A stretch of DNA of 64,000 bases from Methylobacterium sp. J-088 (lineage in GTDB: Bacteria; Pseudomonadota; Alphaproteobacteria; Rhizobiales; Beijerinckiaceae): positions 1 to 64,000 of the forward strand of contig NZ_JAKSYH010000167.1 in NCBI RefSeq assembly GCF_022829295.1, in the 5' to 3' direction. A program made the position numbers and the translations under genes. Shown in pieces: positions 16,671 through 28,604 of this stretch. The notes beneath the pieces are model-generated. The model did no database searches. It was not told the DNA's origin and saw only the letters and a program-made list of their open reading frames with translations. Each line of letters starts with the position of its first letter. Positions within the stretch are counted from its first letter, which is position 1.

Positions 16671-16932
16671 CCAGAAGCTGATCAGCCTGCGCGTGCTGCT
16701 TGGCCCGTGCGAGGATGTCGGGGACCTTGCGACGGCTCGGTCCGCTGGCGCGGGACTCATCGACGATCCGGCGCAGATCCTCGATCGTCAACTCGGGCTG
16801 GGTCCGCCGCTCGCGGTCACGGCGCACGAGGTCGCGGACGTAGTCGCTCGTGCTGGCATAATCGCCCTGTTTGATCCGCGCCTCGATCCACTCCTTCATC
16901 GGATCGGGCAGGGAAATCGTCATGGTCGCCAT
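16663..16932 (-). CDS. parD: ParD-family antitoxin
   Basis: An 89-residue ribbon-helix-helix antitoxin. TMTISLPDPMKEWIEARI is the DNA-binding ribbon and first helix, STSDYVRDLVRRDRER the second helix, and the C-terminal acidic and basic helix binds ParE. It precedes and overlaps parE, the standard order. A second in-frame ATG at 16923 is also possible. ParD would repress its own promoter in the 16933-17218 gap. Confidence 0.92.
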   Translation of the reverse strand: MATMTISLPDPMKEWIEARIKQGDYASTSDYVRDLVRRDRERRTQPELTIEDLRRIVDESRASGPSRRKVPDILARAKQHAQADQLLDG

Positions 16933-17218
16933 GGAGACCTTACCGTCTGGTCAGAAGAATCGAGGGTCGCTGGAGCAGGGATAAGCATAGTTCACAAAAA
17001 TTCTTATGGCTCCCAATGTTGGGGTTCAATTCCGCCGCTGCACGGAGCGGTTGCCGCCGTACGCGTTTCGTTCTAGCAAGGACGGCGCATGACGGGCCTG
17101 CGTCCCGCCGGCCGCATCTTGCCGTGGGCCCTTCGGGCTCGACATGAGTCGGAGCGGCGGCTGGCCCGCGCGCGCATCCGATTTGACTTCGTCGACGCCT
17201 CGAAAGACCGCCGCCCTC

Positions 17219-20374
<3,156 letters not shown>

Positions 20375-20892
20375 ACGGCGCTTCGGCGCCCGCCCGCGCG
20401 GCAGTTTTTGCCGGGTGCCGGCCGAGAACGGTTCCCGCGGATGGTGATTCGAGCCGTCGCCCCGCGTTTCGCGCCTGGCGCGGGCCCCTCCGGACGCCGA
20501 TCGGGCGCGGATCCGGACCGAAGCGCCCGAGGCCGCCCCCTGCCCGATTGTCCGCCAGGGCTTGCCGGATTCTCCCGTGATCCGCGGCGACAACAGCTTG
20601 ACCGTTCAACGATATTTTGCCGGAGACGGCGTCCCGAACCCGCCTTGTGGATAGTGTTGCGCCGCCGCAAATATGCGGCTTTTGGGCAACGGTTGGGCCG
20701 GTTTTGGCATTCGGGCGAGCATTCCACTGTCTTTCCGAGGGTCTCTGTAGAATAGTCGCAGACGTTGAGACGGGCAGGCTCCGTGGGGGCGCTCGGCAGG
20801 TCCGAAGCCGGCAGCCGCAATGAGCGAGCAGACCGGCAGGGAAGTGCCGAAAGCGGGACGGATGCCTTGGGACCTTGGGAAGGAATGAGACA
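20375..20892. other. Intergenic leader of the outer-membrane protein gene
   Basis: A 518-bp gap with no gene I can support. The section 20590-20760 is AT-richer and probably carries the promoter of the downstream outer-membrane protein gene. A GGAAGGAATGAG stretch just before 20893 supplies its ribosome-binding site. Confidence 0.5.
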
Positions 20893-21882
20893 ATGATGAA
20901 GAACTGGCTCGCGGCCGGCACGGTCGCGCTCACGGTCGGCATGACCTCGACGATCGCGCAGGCGCAGACCACGACGGTTCCCGGTGAGCAGGTCGGCCTC
21001 GCTGTCGGCGCGCCGCTGCCGGAAGGCCTCTACGCCATCAACACGTTCACCTACCGCCGCACCGACGGCCGGAACGACGCCGACACGGCCGTCAACGTCC
21101 CGGTCCTGGTCTGGTCGACCCCGCTGGTTCCGCTCGGCGGCCGCGTCGAGCTGCTCGTCGCTCCCCCGACCGTGTTCGTCTTCACCCGCAACCCGGCGGG
21201 CCAGCGCAACAAGGACATCTCGATCAACGTCGGCACCTTCGTCGGCGGCATCTGGGCCTTCGACCTCGGCAGCAACTTCGGCGTCAGCTTGCTCGGCGGC
21301 GTGTACCTGAACGACCTCAACGGCGACCGCGGCTCGATCAACGGCGGTGTCGTCAATGGTCAGGTCGTCGGCACCCCGGTGCTGCCGCAGCTCTCCTCCA
21401 ACACCTACCGCTTCGGCGTTGCCGGCAGCTACACCGGTGACGGCTGGAACATCACCGGCAACCTGACCGCCAACATCTACGATTCGCCCGGCCGCTTCCC
21501 GGGTCAGGTCGGCGCCGCCATCGGCCCGATCAACCTCTCGGACTCGCTGAACTTCGACATCACCGCGACGAAGAAGTTCGGCAACTTCGAGATCGGCCCG
21601 ATCGCCTACGGCACGTATAACTTCGACATCAGCCAATACAGCGCGGCGGCCGGCAACCGCGGCCGGTTCGCAGTCGGCGGCCTCATCGGCTACGACTTCA
21701 AGATCTTCACCGTCCAGGCCTACGTCGCCCGCGACGTCGTGACCGGCGCGACCCTCACCAACGCGTTCGGCCGCACCCGCAGCGACTACTCCACGGACGG
21801 CTGGATCCGCTTCATCGTCCCGCTGTACTCGCCGGTCGCCGCCGCCACGCCGGTCCCGGCGCCGCTGGTCCGCAAGTACTGA
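20893..21882 (+). CDS. Outer-membrane transporter-like protein (phenol-degradation meta-pathway family)
   Basis: A 329-residue secreted protein. A signal peptide (MMKNWLAAGTVALTVGMTST ending at AQAQ) precedes a beta-rich domain with GLYAINTFTYRRTDG and repeated strand patterns such as VAGSYTGDGWNITGNLTANIYD. This matches COG4313-type proteins, often annotated as transporters of the meta-pathway of phenol degradation and predicted to form outer-membrane barrels. Codon use is strongly biased to preferred codons, suggesting high expression. A strong terminator follows. No aromatic-degradation genes are nearby, so the substrate is unknown. Confidence 0.8.
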   Translation: MMKNWLAAGTVALTVGMTSTIAQAQTTTVPGEQVGLAVGAPLPEGLYAINTFTYRRTDGRNDADTAVNVPVLVWSTPLVPLGGRVELLVAPPTVFVFTRNPAGQRNKDISINVGTFVGGIWAFDLGSNFGVSLLGGVYLNDLNGDRGSINGGVVNGQVVGTPVLPQLSSNTYRFGVAGSYTGDGWNITGNLTANIYDSPGRFPGQVGAAIGPINLSDSLNFDITATKKFGNFEIGPIAYGTYNFDISQYSAAAGNRGRFAVGGLIGYDFKIFTVQAYVARDVVTGATLTNAFGRTRSDYSTDGWIRFIVPLYSPVAAATPVPAPLVRKY

Positions 21883-21930
21883 GACGCGCCAACCCGGATC
21901 CCGCCGCGCGGCGGGACCCGGACGCTTTCG

Positions 21931-21966
21931 AAGGACCGCCCGGCCCCGGCCGGGCGGTCCTTTTCG
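21931..21966 (+). terminator. Rho-independent terminator
   Basis: A 14-bp GC-rich stem (AAGGACCGCCCGGC with its complement) and a 4-base loop followed by a T-rich run. It ends transcription of the outer-membrane protein gene 48 bp past its stop codon. Confidence 0.9.
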
Positions 21967-22103
21967 TTTTCAGCCCTGCGGCAATGGTGTGCGGGGCGCC
22001 CGACATGGGTGTCGCGGGCGGCGCGGACATCCTATCTTGTCGTCTTTCGCGCACCCGGTTCCGGCCAGGGTGCGGATCTGCGAAGGACGCGCGAAGGACT
22101 CTC

Positions 22104-23078
22104 ATGGCGACGCAGGGCGAGTGGAAGATCCCCGCGCAGGCCCAGCCGCGGCCTGCGGATTATGGCTACGACCTCGACCGGGCGCTCTCGGCGGTGCTGG
22201 CCCTGTCGACGCGGGTGCCGGAGGGCGCCTTCACGGCCGAGACGCTGGGGACCGAGCGGGCCGGCAATGGCGTGATGATCCGCGAGGACGGCCTCGTGCT
22301 GACCATCGGCTACCTCGTGACCGAGGCCGAGAGCGTCTGGCTCACCACCCGGGACGGCCGCTCGGTCCAAGGCCATGTCCTCGGCTTCGACGCCGCCACC
22401 GGCTTCGGCCTGGTCCAGGCCCTGGGCGACCTCGGCGTGCCGGCCCTGCCGCTCGGCCGCTCGGCCGGGCTGAAGACCGGCGACCGGGCGGTGCTGGCCG
22501 GGGCGGGCGGGCGCCAGCGCTGCGTCGCCGTCGAGGTGGTCGCCCGGCAGGAATTCGCCGGCTACTGGGAATACGTCCTCGACGAGGCCCTGTTCACATC
22601 CCCCGCACACCCGCATTGGGGCGGGACGGCGCTGATCGGCCCCCAGGGCGAGCTGCTCGGCATCGGCTCGCTGCAATTGCAGCAGGGCGGCTCGGGAAGC
22701 GCGCGCCCGATCAACATGGTGGTGCCCATCGACCTGCTGCCACCGATCCTCGACGACCTCGCGACGAGCGGGCGGGCGAACCGGCCACCGCGCCCGTGGC
22801 TGGGCCTCTACGCCACCGAAAGCGAGGAGGGCATCGTGGTGATGGGGCTGGCCGATGGCGGCCCGGCCGAGACCGGCGGCCTCCAGGCCGGCGACGTGAT
22901 CGAGGCGGTGGCGGGCGAGCCGGTGGCGGATCTCGCCGCCCTGTTCCGCAGCGTCTGGGCCCTCGGCGAGGCGGGCGTGCGGGTGCCGCTCACCATCCGC
23001 CGCGAGGGGCGGGGCGTGAAGCTCGCCCTCGTCTCCGCCGACCGGGAGCGGTTTTTGCGCACGCCCTCGCTGCACTGA
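22104..23078 (+). CDS. HtrA/DegP-like protein with PDZ domain but no catalytic triad (pseudoprotease)
   Basis: A 324-residue protein with the trypsin-like plus PDZ architecture of the HtrA family. Alignment by eye places TIGYLV where DegP has TNNHVV (His lost), AATGFGLVQ where TDLALLK is expected (Asp lost) and PHWGGTAL where GNSGGPL is expected (Ser lost). The PDZ domain (GLYATESEEGIVVMGLADGGPAE to the end) looks intact, with GLQAGDVIEAVAGEPV. There is no signal peptide, so it is probably cytosolic. It may bind peptides or partners without cleaving. It starts 138 bp after the preceding terminator. Confidence 0.82.
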   Translation: MATQGEWKIPAQAQPRPADYGYDLDRALSAVLALSTRVPEGAFTAETLGTERAGNGVMIREDGLVLTIGYLVTEAESVWLTTRDGRSVQGHVLGFDAATGFGLVQALGDLGVPALPLGRSAGLKTGDRAVLAGAGGRQRCVAVEVVARQEFAGYWEYVLDEALFTSPAHPHWGGTALIGPQGELLGIGSLQLQQGGSGSARPINMVVPIDLLPPILDDLATSGRANRPPRPWLGLYATESEEGIVVMGLADGGPAETGGLQAGDVIEAVAGEPVADLAALFRSVWALGEAGVRVPLTIRREGRGVKLALVSADRERFLRTPSLH

Positions 23079-23247
23079 CCGCGCGAAAACCTCGGCCGTG
23101 AAATCGCGGCGGCCTGTACGGCGTTGCGCCGATGCCGCCGCGAGCCTGTACCCGCTACAACCTCTGGCTCAGCGTCGGTTCAGGCGGCGGAGCCGAATCT
23201 CCCTCGACCGGCTGCCGATCCGCCGGAGGACGAGAGGAGATCCTGTC

Positions 23248-23514
23248 ATGACGTTTCTGAGCGCACCGCGCGCGAAGGCGCTCGTTGTGGCCGCCGCGAT
23301 CGCCGGCGGCCTCGGGCTTGCCGGCTCGGCCCAGGCGGCCGGGGGCTGCGGCCCCGGCTTCCATCCCAATCCCTGGGGCATCTGCCGCCCGAACTGAGGG
23401 CCCCGCCCCTACGGCTCCTGGCGTCGGCCGGTCTATTATGGCGGCTACGGCTATGGCCGGCCCCGGCCCTACGGCCGCCCCTACGGCTACTACGGCGCGC
23501 GCCCGTTCTACTGA
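23248..23514 (+). pseudogene. GCG_CRPN-family secreted protein interrupted by an in-frame TGA
   Basis: The first 49 codons give a signal peptide (ALVVAAAIAGGLGLAGSAQA) and the family core GGCGPGFHPNPWGICRPN, ending at TGA (23395-23397). The same frame then continues without interruption for 38 more codons of Arg/Pro/Tyr/Gly-rich sequence (RPYG repeats, YYGGYGYGRPRPYG) to a second TGA at 23512. The homologous gene at 54088-54348 has core and RP(Y)-rich tail in one frame. So this is a full-length gene with one stop substitution (for example CGA to TGA), or less likely a readthrough product. The 49-residue form may still be made. Confidence 0.8.
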
Positions 23515-23532
23515 GGCGGCCCCACGCGATTG

Positions 23533-23891
23533 AGCGCTCTGCGCCGAAGTGGACACCGGTTCGGCGCCGGAGAGCGCGTCACACCAAGGGTATAGAGCCG
23601 TGCGCGATCGCAACCCGCACGGTACACGACAGCGACGCCACCATCGCGGAATGAGGCGCGGGTCCCCTCTCCCGTGGGGGAGAGGTCTGCGTTCGCAGAA
23701 AGCCGGGTGAGGAATGTGCGGCTTCCGGAAGAGACGCACCCTGTCGGCGCCTTGACGGTGCGCTCGATCCTGAACCTTCTCGACCCTCACCCCAACCCTC
23801 TCCCGCACGGGAGAGGGGGCATGTCGCGCTTGCCACCCGTGTTGGCAGACAAGTGTCGTGTACCGTGCGCAACCCGATCGGGCGCACGGCT
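23533..23891. repeat. Composite copy of the 99-bp element with another repeat inside it
   Basis: The left end (AGCGCTCTGCGCCGAAGTGG) and right end (CACGGCTCTAG) match the element inserted in parE, but 359 bp separate them instead of 99. The interior carries an inverted pair CGGTACACGACA / TGTCGTGTACCG and, inside that, two CTCTCCC/GGGAGAG hairpins (23664-23685 and 23795-23817). This looks like one repeat inserted in another. Confidence 0.7.
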
Positions 23892-24156
23892 CTAGCTGCT
23901 CGATTCAACGCGAAGGGTGCCCCATCGGCCGGTGGGGCGCCCTTCGCGCGTTCGGCGGGCTCCGCATGCGCCTAAAGAATGACCATTCGGAAAGGTTGCC
24001 GAGATCTTAAGCGGGTCATGCGATAACCGCAGGGCTGATGCTTGACCTTTCGACTCCTGCTGCGCCGCAGCGGGCTTATATGTGCATTGCACCAACAAGA
24101 GGCACCGATGCGCATCGAAGCGCCATCGGATGCCCGAACAGAGGTCAAAGCATATC

Positions 24157-24303
24157 ATGTCCGCCGCCCGTAGCGTCCTGAGCCGCGTCCGCGCCTATCT
24201 CCGGTACCGCGACACGGTCACCCAGCTCTCCCGCCTTTCGGATCGCGATCTGGCCGATCTCGGCATCAACCGCAGCGAGATCCGCGGCGTCGCCCGCGTC
24301 TGA
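24157..24303 (+). CDS. DUF1127 (YjiS-like) small protein
   Basis: A 48-residue protein made almost entirely of the DUF1127 domain: ARSVLSRVRAYLRYRDTVTQ, LSRLSDRDLADLGINRSEI and a final RGVARV. Short DUF1127 proteins are common in alphaproteobacteria and some bind RNA and link phosphate and carbon metabolism. The start at the ATG at 24157 gives the family size. A strong terminator follows directly. Confidence 0.9.
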   Translation: MSAARSVLSRVRAYLRYRDTVTQLSRLSDRDLADLGINRSEIRGVARV

Positions 24304-24327
24304 TCCCCGATACTGCGTGGGCCTATC

Positions 24328-24365
24328 GAAGGACCGCCGCCCGTTGATCCGGGCGGCGGTCCTTC
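24328..24365 (+). terminator. Strong hairpin terminator
   Basis: A 16-bp perfect stem GAAGGACCGCCGCCCG with complement and a 6-base loop. It ends the DUF1127 transcript, 24 bp beyond the stop codon. No long T tract follows. Confidence 0.8.
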
Positions 24366-24378
24366 GCTATTCTCGGGT

Positions 24379-25800
24379 ATGACACAGACCATTCACATCG
24401 TCGGCGGCGGTCTCGCCGGGTCCGAGGCTGCCTGGCAGGTGGCGGAGGCCGGCCATCGCGCCGTCATTCACGAGATGCGCCCGGAGCGCCGCACCGAGGC
24501 CCATCAGACGGACGGGCTGGCCGAGCTCGTCTGCTCGAACTCCTTCCGGTCGGACGATCCCGAGAGCAACGCCGTCGGGCTGCTGCACCAGGAGATGCGT
24601 GCTTTGGGCTCGCTGATCATGCGGGCGGCGGATGCCAACCAAGTGCCGGCCGGCGGGGCGCTGGCGGTGGACCGCGAAGGCTTCTCCGCCGCGGTCACCC
24701 GGGCGCTGGAGCAACACCCCAACGTCGCCATCGTCCGCGGGGAAGTCGCGGGCCTCCCGCCGGAAGATTGGGGCTCCTGCATCGTCGCCACCGGCCCGCT
24801 GACCGCCCCGGCGCTGGCCGCGGGCATCCGCGGGCTCACCGGGGCCGAGTCCCTCGCCTTCTTCGACGCGATCGCGCCGATCGTCCACCGCGACTCGATC
24901 GACATGGACGTGGCGTGGTTCCAGTCGCGCTACGACAAGCCGGGCCCCGGCGGCACGGGGGCCGACTACCTCAACTGCCCGATGGACCGCGCGCAGTACG
25001 AGGCCTTCGTGGCCGCCCTCGTGGCGGGCGACAAGATCGGGTTCAAGCAGTGGGAGGGCACGCCCTATTTCGACGGCTGCCTGCCGATCGAGGTGATGGC
25101 CGAGCGCGGGCCCGAGACCCTGCGGCACGGCCCGATGAAGCCCGTGGGCCTGACCAACCCGCGCGACCCCCTGGTCAAGCCCTGCGCGATCGTTCAGCTG
25201 CGCCAGGACAACGCGCTCGGCACGCTCTACAATCTGGTGGGCTTCCAGACGAAGCTGACCTACGCCGAGCAGGTGCGGATCTTCCGCACGATCCCCGGCC
25301 TGGAGCGGGCCGAGTTCGCCCGCCTCGGGGGGCTGCACCGGAACACCTATCTCGACAGCCCGCGCCTGCTCGACGCCACGCTCCGGCTGAAGGCTCGGCC
25401 GGCCCTGCGCTTCGCCGGCCAGATCACCGGCTGCGAGGGCTACGTGGAGAGCGCCGCGGTGGGGCTGATGGCGGGCCGCTTCGCGGTGGCCGAGGCCGCA
25501 GGGCAACCCCTCGCCCCCCTGCCCCAGACCACGGCGCTGGGTGCACTGATCGCCCATATCACGGGCGGCCACGTGGAAGCGGATGGCGAGGCCAACGCGC
25601 CGCGCTCGTTCCAGCCGATGAACGTCAATTTCGGTCTGTTCCCACCCCTGGCGCAGGCGCCCCGCAACGAGACCGGCCGGCGCCTGCGTGGACCGGAGAA
25701 GGCAGCCCTCAAGAAGCGCGCGCTGACCGACCGCGCCCGGGCCGACCTCTCCGCCTGGATGACGCAGCCAGCGGACCGGACGCCCGTAGCGGCCGAGTAG
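24379..25800 (+). CDS. trmFO: Methylenetetrahydrofolate--tRNA-(uracil-5-)-methyltransferase
   Basis: A 473-residue FAD/folate enzyme that makes ribothymidine at position 54 of tRNA. The N-terminal FAD motif [14 protein letters not shown], the [17 protein letters not shown] region with the conserved Cys, the [11 protein letters not shown] segment and [10 protein letters not shown] near the C-terminus are all present. Length matches the family. The ATG sits 14 bp after the upstream terminator. Monocistronic, followed by a hairpin repeat. Confidence 0.96.
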   Translation: MTQTIHIVGGGLAGSEAAWQVAEAGHRAVIHEMRPERRTEAHQTDGLAELVCSNSFRSDDPESNAVGLLHQEMRALGSLIMRAADANQVPAGGALAVDREGFSAAVTRALEQHPNVAIVRGEVAGLPPEDWGSCIVATGPLTAPALAAGIRGLTGAESLAFFDAIAPIVHRDSIDMDVAWFQSRYDKPGPGGTGADYLNCPMDRAQYEAFVAALVAGDKIGFKQWEGTPYFDGCLPIEVMAERGPETLRHGPMKPVGLTNPRDPLVKPCAIVQLRQDNALGTLYNLVGFQTKLTYAEQVRIFRTIPGLERAEFARLGGLHRNTYLDSPRLLDATLRLKARPALRFAGQITGCEGYVESAAVGLMAGRFAVAEAAGQPLAPLPQTTALGALIAHITGGHVEADGEANAPRSFQPMNVNFGLFPPLAQAPRNETGRRLRGPEKAALKKRALTDRARADLSAWMTQPADRTPVAAE

Positions 25801-25812
25801 CGCCAAGTCCCG

Positions 25813-25935
25813 GATTCAAAAGGGCGAGCCCTTTTGTGGGTGCAGGGTGAAACCCTGCTCGGCTTGGGCAAAGCCCAAGGTCGGGGCTCCGCCCCGACGC
25901 CCCGCCAAAGGGCCTCAAGCCCTTTGGAAACCGGG
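25813..25935. repeat. Multi-hairpin intergenic repeat, copy 5
   Basis: AAAAGGGC/GCCCTTTT, GCAGGG/CCCTGC, GCTTGGGC/GCCCAAG, CGGGGCTCCGCCCCG and AAAGGGCC/GCCCTTT palindromes in series, starting 13 bp after the trmFO stop codon. Confidence 0.82.
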
Positions 25936-25984
25936 ATGCGCGCATGGACCTTGCACGGTCGGCGCGTTCAGCCTCCGGGGATCC

Positions 25985-27190
25985 ATGACCGAGATCGACA
26001 CCCAAGCCTTCCTGGCCGACCTGCACGAACTGCGTGAGATCGGGCGGTTCCGCACCGGCGTCCACCGCCCGACCTTCTCGGCGGCCGACATGGAATCCCG
26101 CCGCTGGCTGATGGCCAAGCTGGAGGCTTGCGGGCTGGAGGCGTCCATCGACGGGATCGGTAACGTGCTCGGGCGCCATCGCGGCGCCGGCCCGCATCTG
26201 CTGGTCGGCAGCCACATCGAGACCCAGAACGAGGCTGGCTGGCTCGACGGGGCGCTCGGGGTCGTGGCCGGTGTGGCGCTGGCCCGGGTCGGGCTGCCGG
26301 TCGACGTCGTGGCTTTCGCGGACGAGGAGGGACATTTCTCCGGCGGCTTCCTGGGCAGCCGCTCGGCGATCGGCGACCTGACCGAGGCCGAGATCGACGA
26401 AGCCCGCAACCGCACCGACGGAACCCCCCTCCGCGCGGCGCTCGCGACCGCCGGCCTCGCCGGCCTGCCCCGGATGCGGCTCGACCCGGGCCGCTACCAC
26501 GGCTTCCTGGAGATGCATATCGAGCAGGGCACGCAGCTCGAATCCGCCGGCCTGCATCTTGGCGTGGTGAGCGGCATCGTGGCGATCTGGCAGTTCCGGA
26601 TCGTGTTCGAAGGCAACCAGGACCATGCGGGCGGCACCACCATGACGGAGCGCCGGGACGCGGGCCTCTCGGCGGTGCGGCTGCTCGCGGCGATCGACCG
26701 GGACTTCCCGACGGTCTGCGGCCCGCGCAGCACCTGGACCACGGGGCGGATCACCCTCGATCCCGGCGGCTACAGCATCATCCCGGGCCGGGCCGAGGTC
26801 TTCTTCCAGTTCCGCGACGTGTCGATGCCGGTGCTGGAGCGGATGGAGGCCTGCCTGGAGGCACTGGTGCGCGAATCGAACCGGCACGAGCGCTGCCCCG
26901 CCACGCTGACGGCTCTCTCCAAGGCGATCCCCGCCCCCTGCGACCCGGATCTGATGCGCGCCCTCTCCGAGGCCGCCGAGCAGGTCTGCCCGGGCGGCTG
27001 GCAGGTGATGCCCTCCGGCGCCGGCCACGACGCCCAGAACGTCGCCCGGATCCTGCCGGCCGCGATGCTGTTCGTCCCCTCGATCGGCGGCATCAGCCAC
27101 CATTGGGCGGAGGATACCAGCGACGCGGATCTGGCGCTGGGGGTGCGGGCGCTGGGCGCGGCGGCGGCGCGGACGCTGGCGCGGGGATAA
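25985..27190 (+). CDS. Zn-dependent amidohydrolase, hydantoinase/carbamoylase (M20) family
   Basis: A 401-residue M20-family enzyme similar to N-carbamoyl-L-amino-acid hydrolases, allantoate amidohydrolases and ureidoglycolate-type enzymes. Metal-ligand regions visible are VGSHIETQ (usually GSHLDT; here Glu replaces Asp), GALGVVAG, FADEEGH, MHIEQG and the C-terminal GISHHWAEDT. PSGAGHDAQN supplies a further conserved His-Asp. The HAGGTTM motif is the dimerisation and substrate region. The ATG at 25985 is the first after the repeat. The substrate is not determinable. Confidence 0.9.
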   Translation: MTEIDTQAFLADLHELREIGRFRTGVHRPTFSAADMESRRWLMAKLEACGLEASIDGIGNVLGRHRGAGPHLLVGSHIETQNEAGWLDGALGVVAGVALARVGLPVDVVAFADEEGHFSGGFLGSRSAIGDLTEAEIDEARNRTDGTPLRAALATAGLAGLPRMRLDPGRYHGFLEMHIEQGTQLESAGLHLGVVSGIVAIWQFRIVFEGNQDHAGGTTMTERRDAGLSAVRLLAAIDRDFPTVCGPRSTWTTGRITLDPGGYSIIPGRAEVFFQFRDVSMPVLERMEACLEALVRESNRHERCPATLTALSKAIPAPCDPDLMRALSEAAEQVCPGGWQVMPSGAGHDAQNVARILPAAMLFVPSIGGISHHWAEDTSDADLALGVRALGAAAARTLARG

Positions 27191-27759
27191 CGGATGCGGC
27201 CTTAGGGACCGCCTGTCGAAGCACCGAAACATGCGCTGAGTGGGATCGCCGCGCCGTTCCGCTACGCTGCAGGACGTCACAGATCGCGGCGTGTCTCTTC
27301 GCCCGGACGGTAGGGCGGCGGAGCCCCCCCGGGGGGATCCGAGGTTCTGCCAGATTCTTCGGATTCCGTAGCGATGCAGGAAACCACTTCTGCATCTGGC
27401 TCCCGGACACAGCAGTCGGGAAACGCCTGTCTTCGGTTTCTAAATTTCATTCGATCTCCATATGCCGTAAAAATTCGTCTTTATCGAATAAATCTGATTT
27501 ATATCTGCTGCGCTTTGGGCATTATAAGTTGCCGATATCTCCATAATCCCCCCAATTTCGTAAACTTGACGGCGGGTTTTTCAAAACGTAACAGGGGCAT
27601 TGCGCTCGTCTTCCGATCAGAAACGCTGAGACTTGGTTTTAAAAGTTGCATGATCGAGTATTTGCCTTCATAAATAAGAAATAGACTGAAAAAAATTCGC
27701 CAATATCGAGATATATATTTGATGCCACGGTTTTCGGAGTCATACGGGAAAGTTTCGAG
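27191..27759. other. AT-rich intergenic region upstream of the glycan operon
   Basis: 569 bp without a supported gene. From about 27440 to 27740 the composition falls to roughly 40% GC, against about 70% around it, with runs such as ATAAATCTGATTTATATC and AAATTCGCCAATATCGAG. It is very likely the promoter region of the operon starting at 27760 and may mark an acquired segment. Confidence 0.6.
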
Positions 27760-28575
27760 ATGTCGCAGCCTTCGTCGGTCGGGGTGATCACGCCGTCCCG
27801 TCTTCAGCGGATCACCGTCGGGGCACACACCGACGCGTATTTCGTCGACCGGGCGATCACCGGCGCGCTCGCCCAAACCGCTGTTGCGGAAGGACGCGCC
27901 CGGCTCACCTTCATCATCGGCATCGATGCTGATGCGGCCATCCCCGCGTCTCTTGCCGAGCGGAGCGATGTCATCTGGGCGCGGAGCGAGACCCGCTCGC
28001 AGGCCGGTGCCCTGAATGCCGGGATCGATGCGGCGGCGGATCGTTTTGACTACATCGCCTTCTTGGAGGACGACGATTGGTGGGACCCGCATTACCTCAC
28101 CTGGGGTCTCAATGCTTTGAAACGCTTTGATTTTGTCTCCACGACCCAGCTCGAGGTCGATGAGAACGGCACGATCATGCGCATCAACGACTTCCCGACG
28201 CCCTCAGGGTGGATGATGCCGTCCAGCACTCTGCGGCGGATCGGATTGTTCGATCCCACCTTGCGCTGGCATCTCGATAATGAATGGCTCGGTCGATTGG
28301 GCGACAGCGGCTTGAGACGCTGCCACCTCATCGACGCCTTGGCGCCGGCAACCCTTGCGATGGCGGAACAGGTCCGCCCCTGGATCGCCAATGTCGTGCA
28401 CTTCGGCGGCAAGAATCTCGAGTTGCAGCGGCATACAATGCCGGCGCCGCTGATCACGCGGCTTGTGCATTCCCGCTCCGGAATGGCGCGTATTGCCGGT
28501 GACGCAGCGCTTCAGGAGCAGAGCCGGGCAGAATACCAGCACCTCATCGAGCGCTTCGGCCGCATCCCCTGGTGA
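27760..28575 (+). CDS. Family 2 (GT-A fold) glycosyltransferase
   Basis: A 271-residue glycosyltransferase-like protein. GVITPSRLQRI, then a SQAGALNAGIDAA segment (donor-site Gly-Ala-Leu-Asn) and the metal-binding DXD equivalent FLEDDDWWDP are typical of GT2 enzymes. The second half contains PTPSGWMMPSSTLRRIGLFD and HLDNEWLGRL. First gene of a tight operon: its stop overlaps the upstream end of the next gene. No membrane segment, so cytosolic. Sugar donor unknown. Confidence 0.82.
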   Translation: MSQPSSVGVITPSRLQRITVGAHTDAYFVDRAITGALAQTAVAEGRARLTFIIGIDADAAIPASLAERSDVIWARSETRSQAGALNAGIDAAADRFDYIAFLEDDDWWDPHYLTWGLNALKRFDFVSTTQLEVDENGTIMRINDFPTPSGWMMPSSTLRRIGLFDPTLRWHLDNEWLGRLGDSGLRRCHLIDALAPATLAMAEQVRPWIANVVHFGGKNLELQRHTMPAPLITRLVHSRSGMARIAGDAALQEQSRAEYQHLIERFGRIPW

Positions 28576-28604
28576 GAGACAGCCCCGGGCAAGGATCGGG
28601 CTTG

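Noticed and set aside
17010..17045. Sequence resembling a tRNA T-loop (GGTTCAATTCC)
   Set aside because: The 5-bp T-stem does not pair and no acceptor, D or anticodon arms can be drawn around it.
16933..17218. LexA box in front of uvrA
   Set aside because: A GTTC is present (around 17068) but no second GTTC at the required 7-base spacing.
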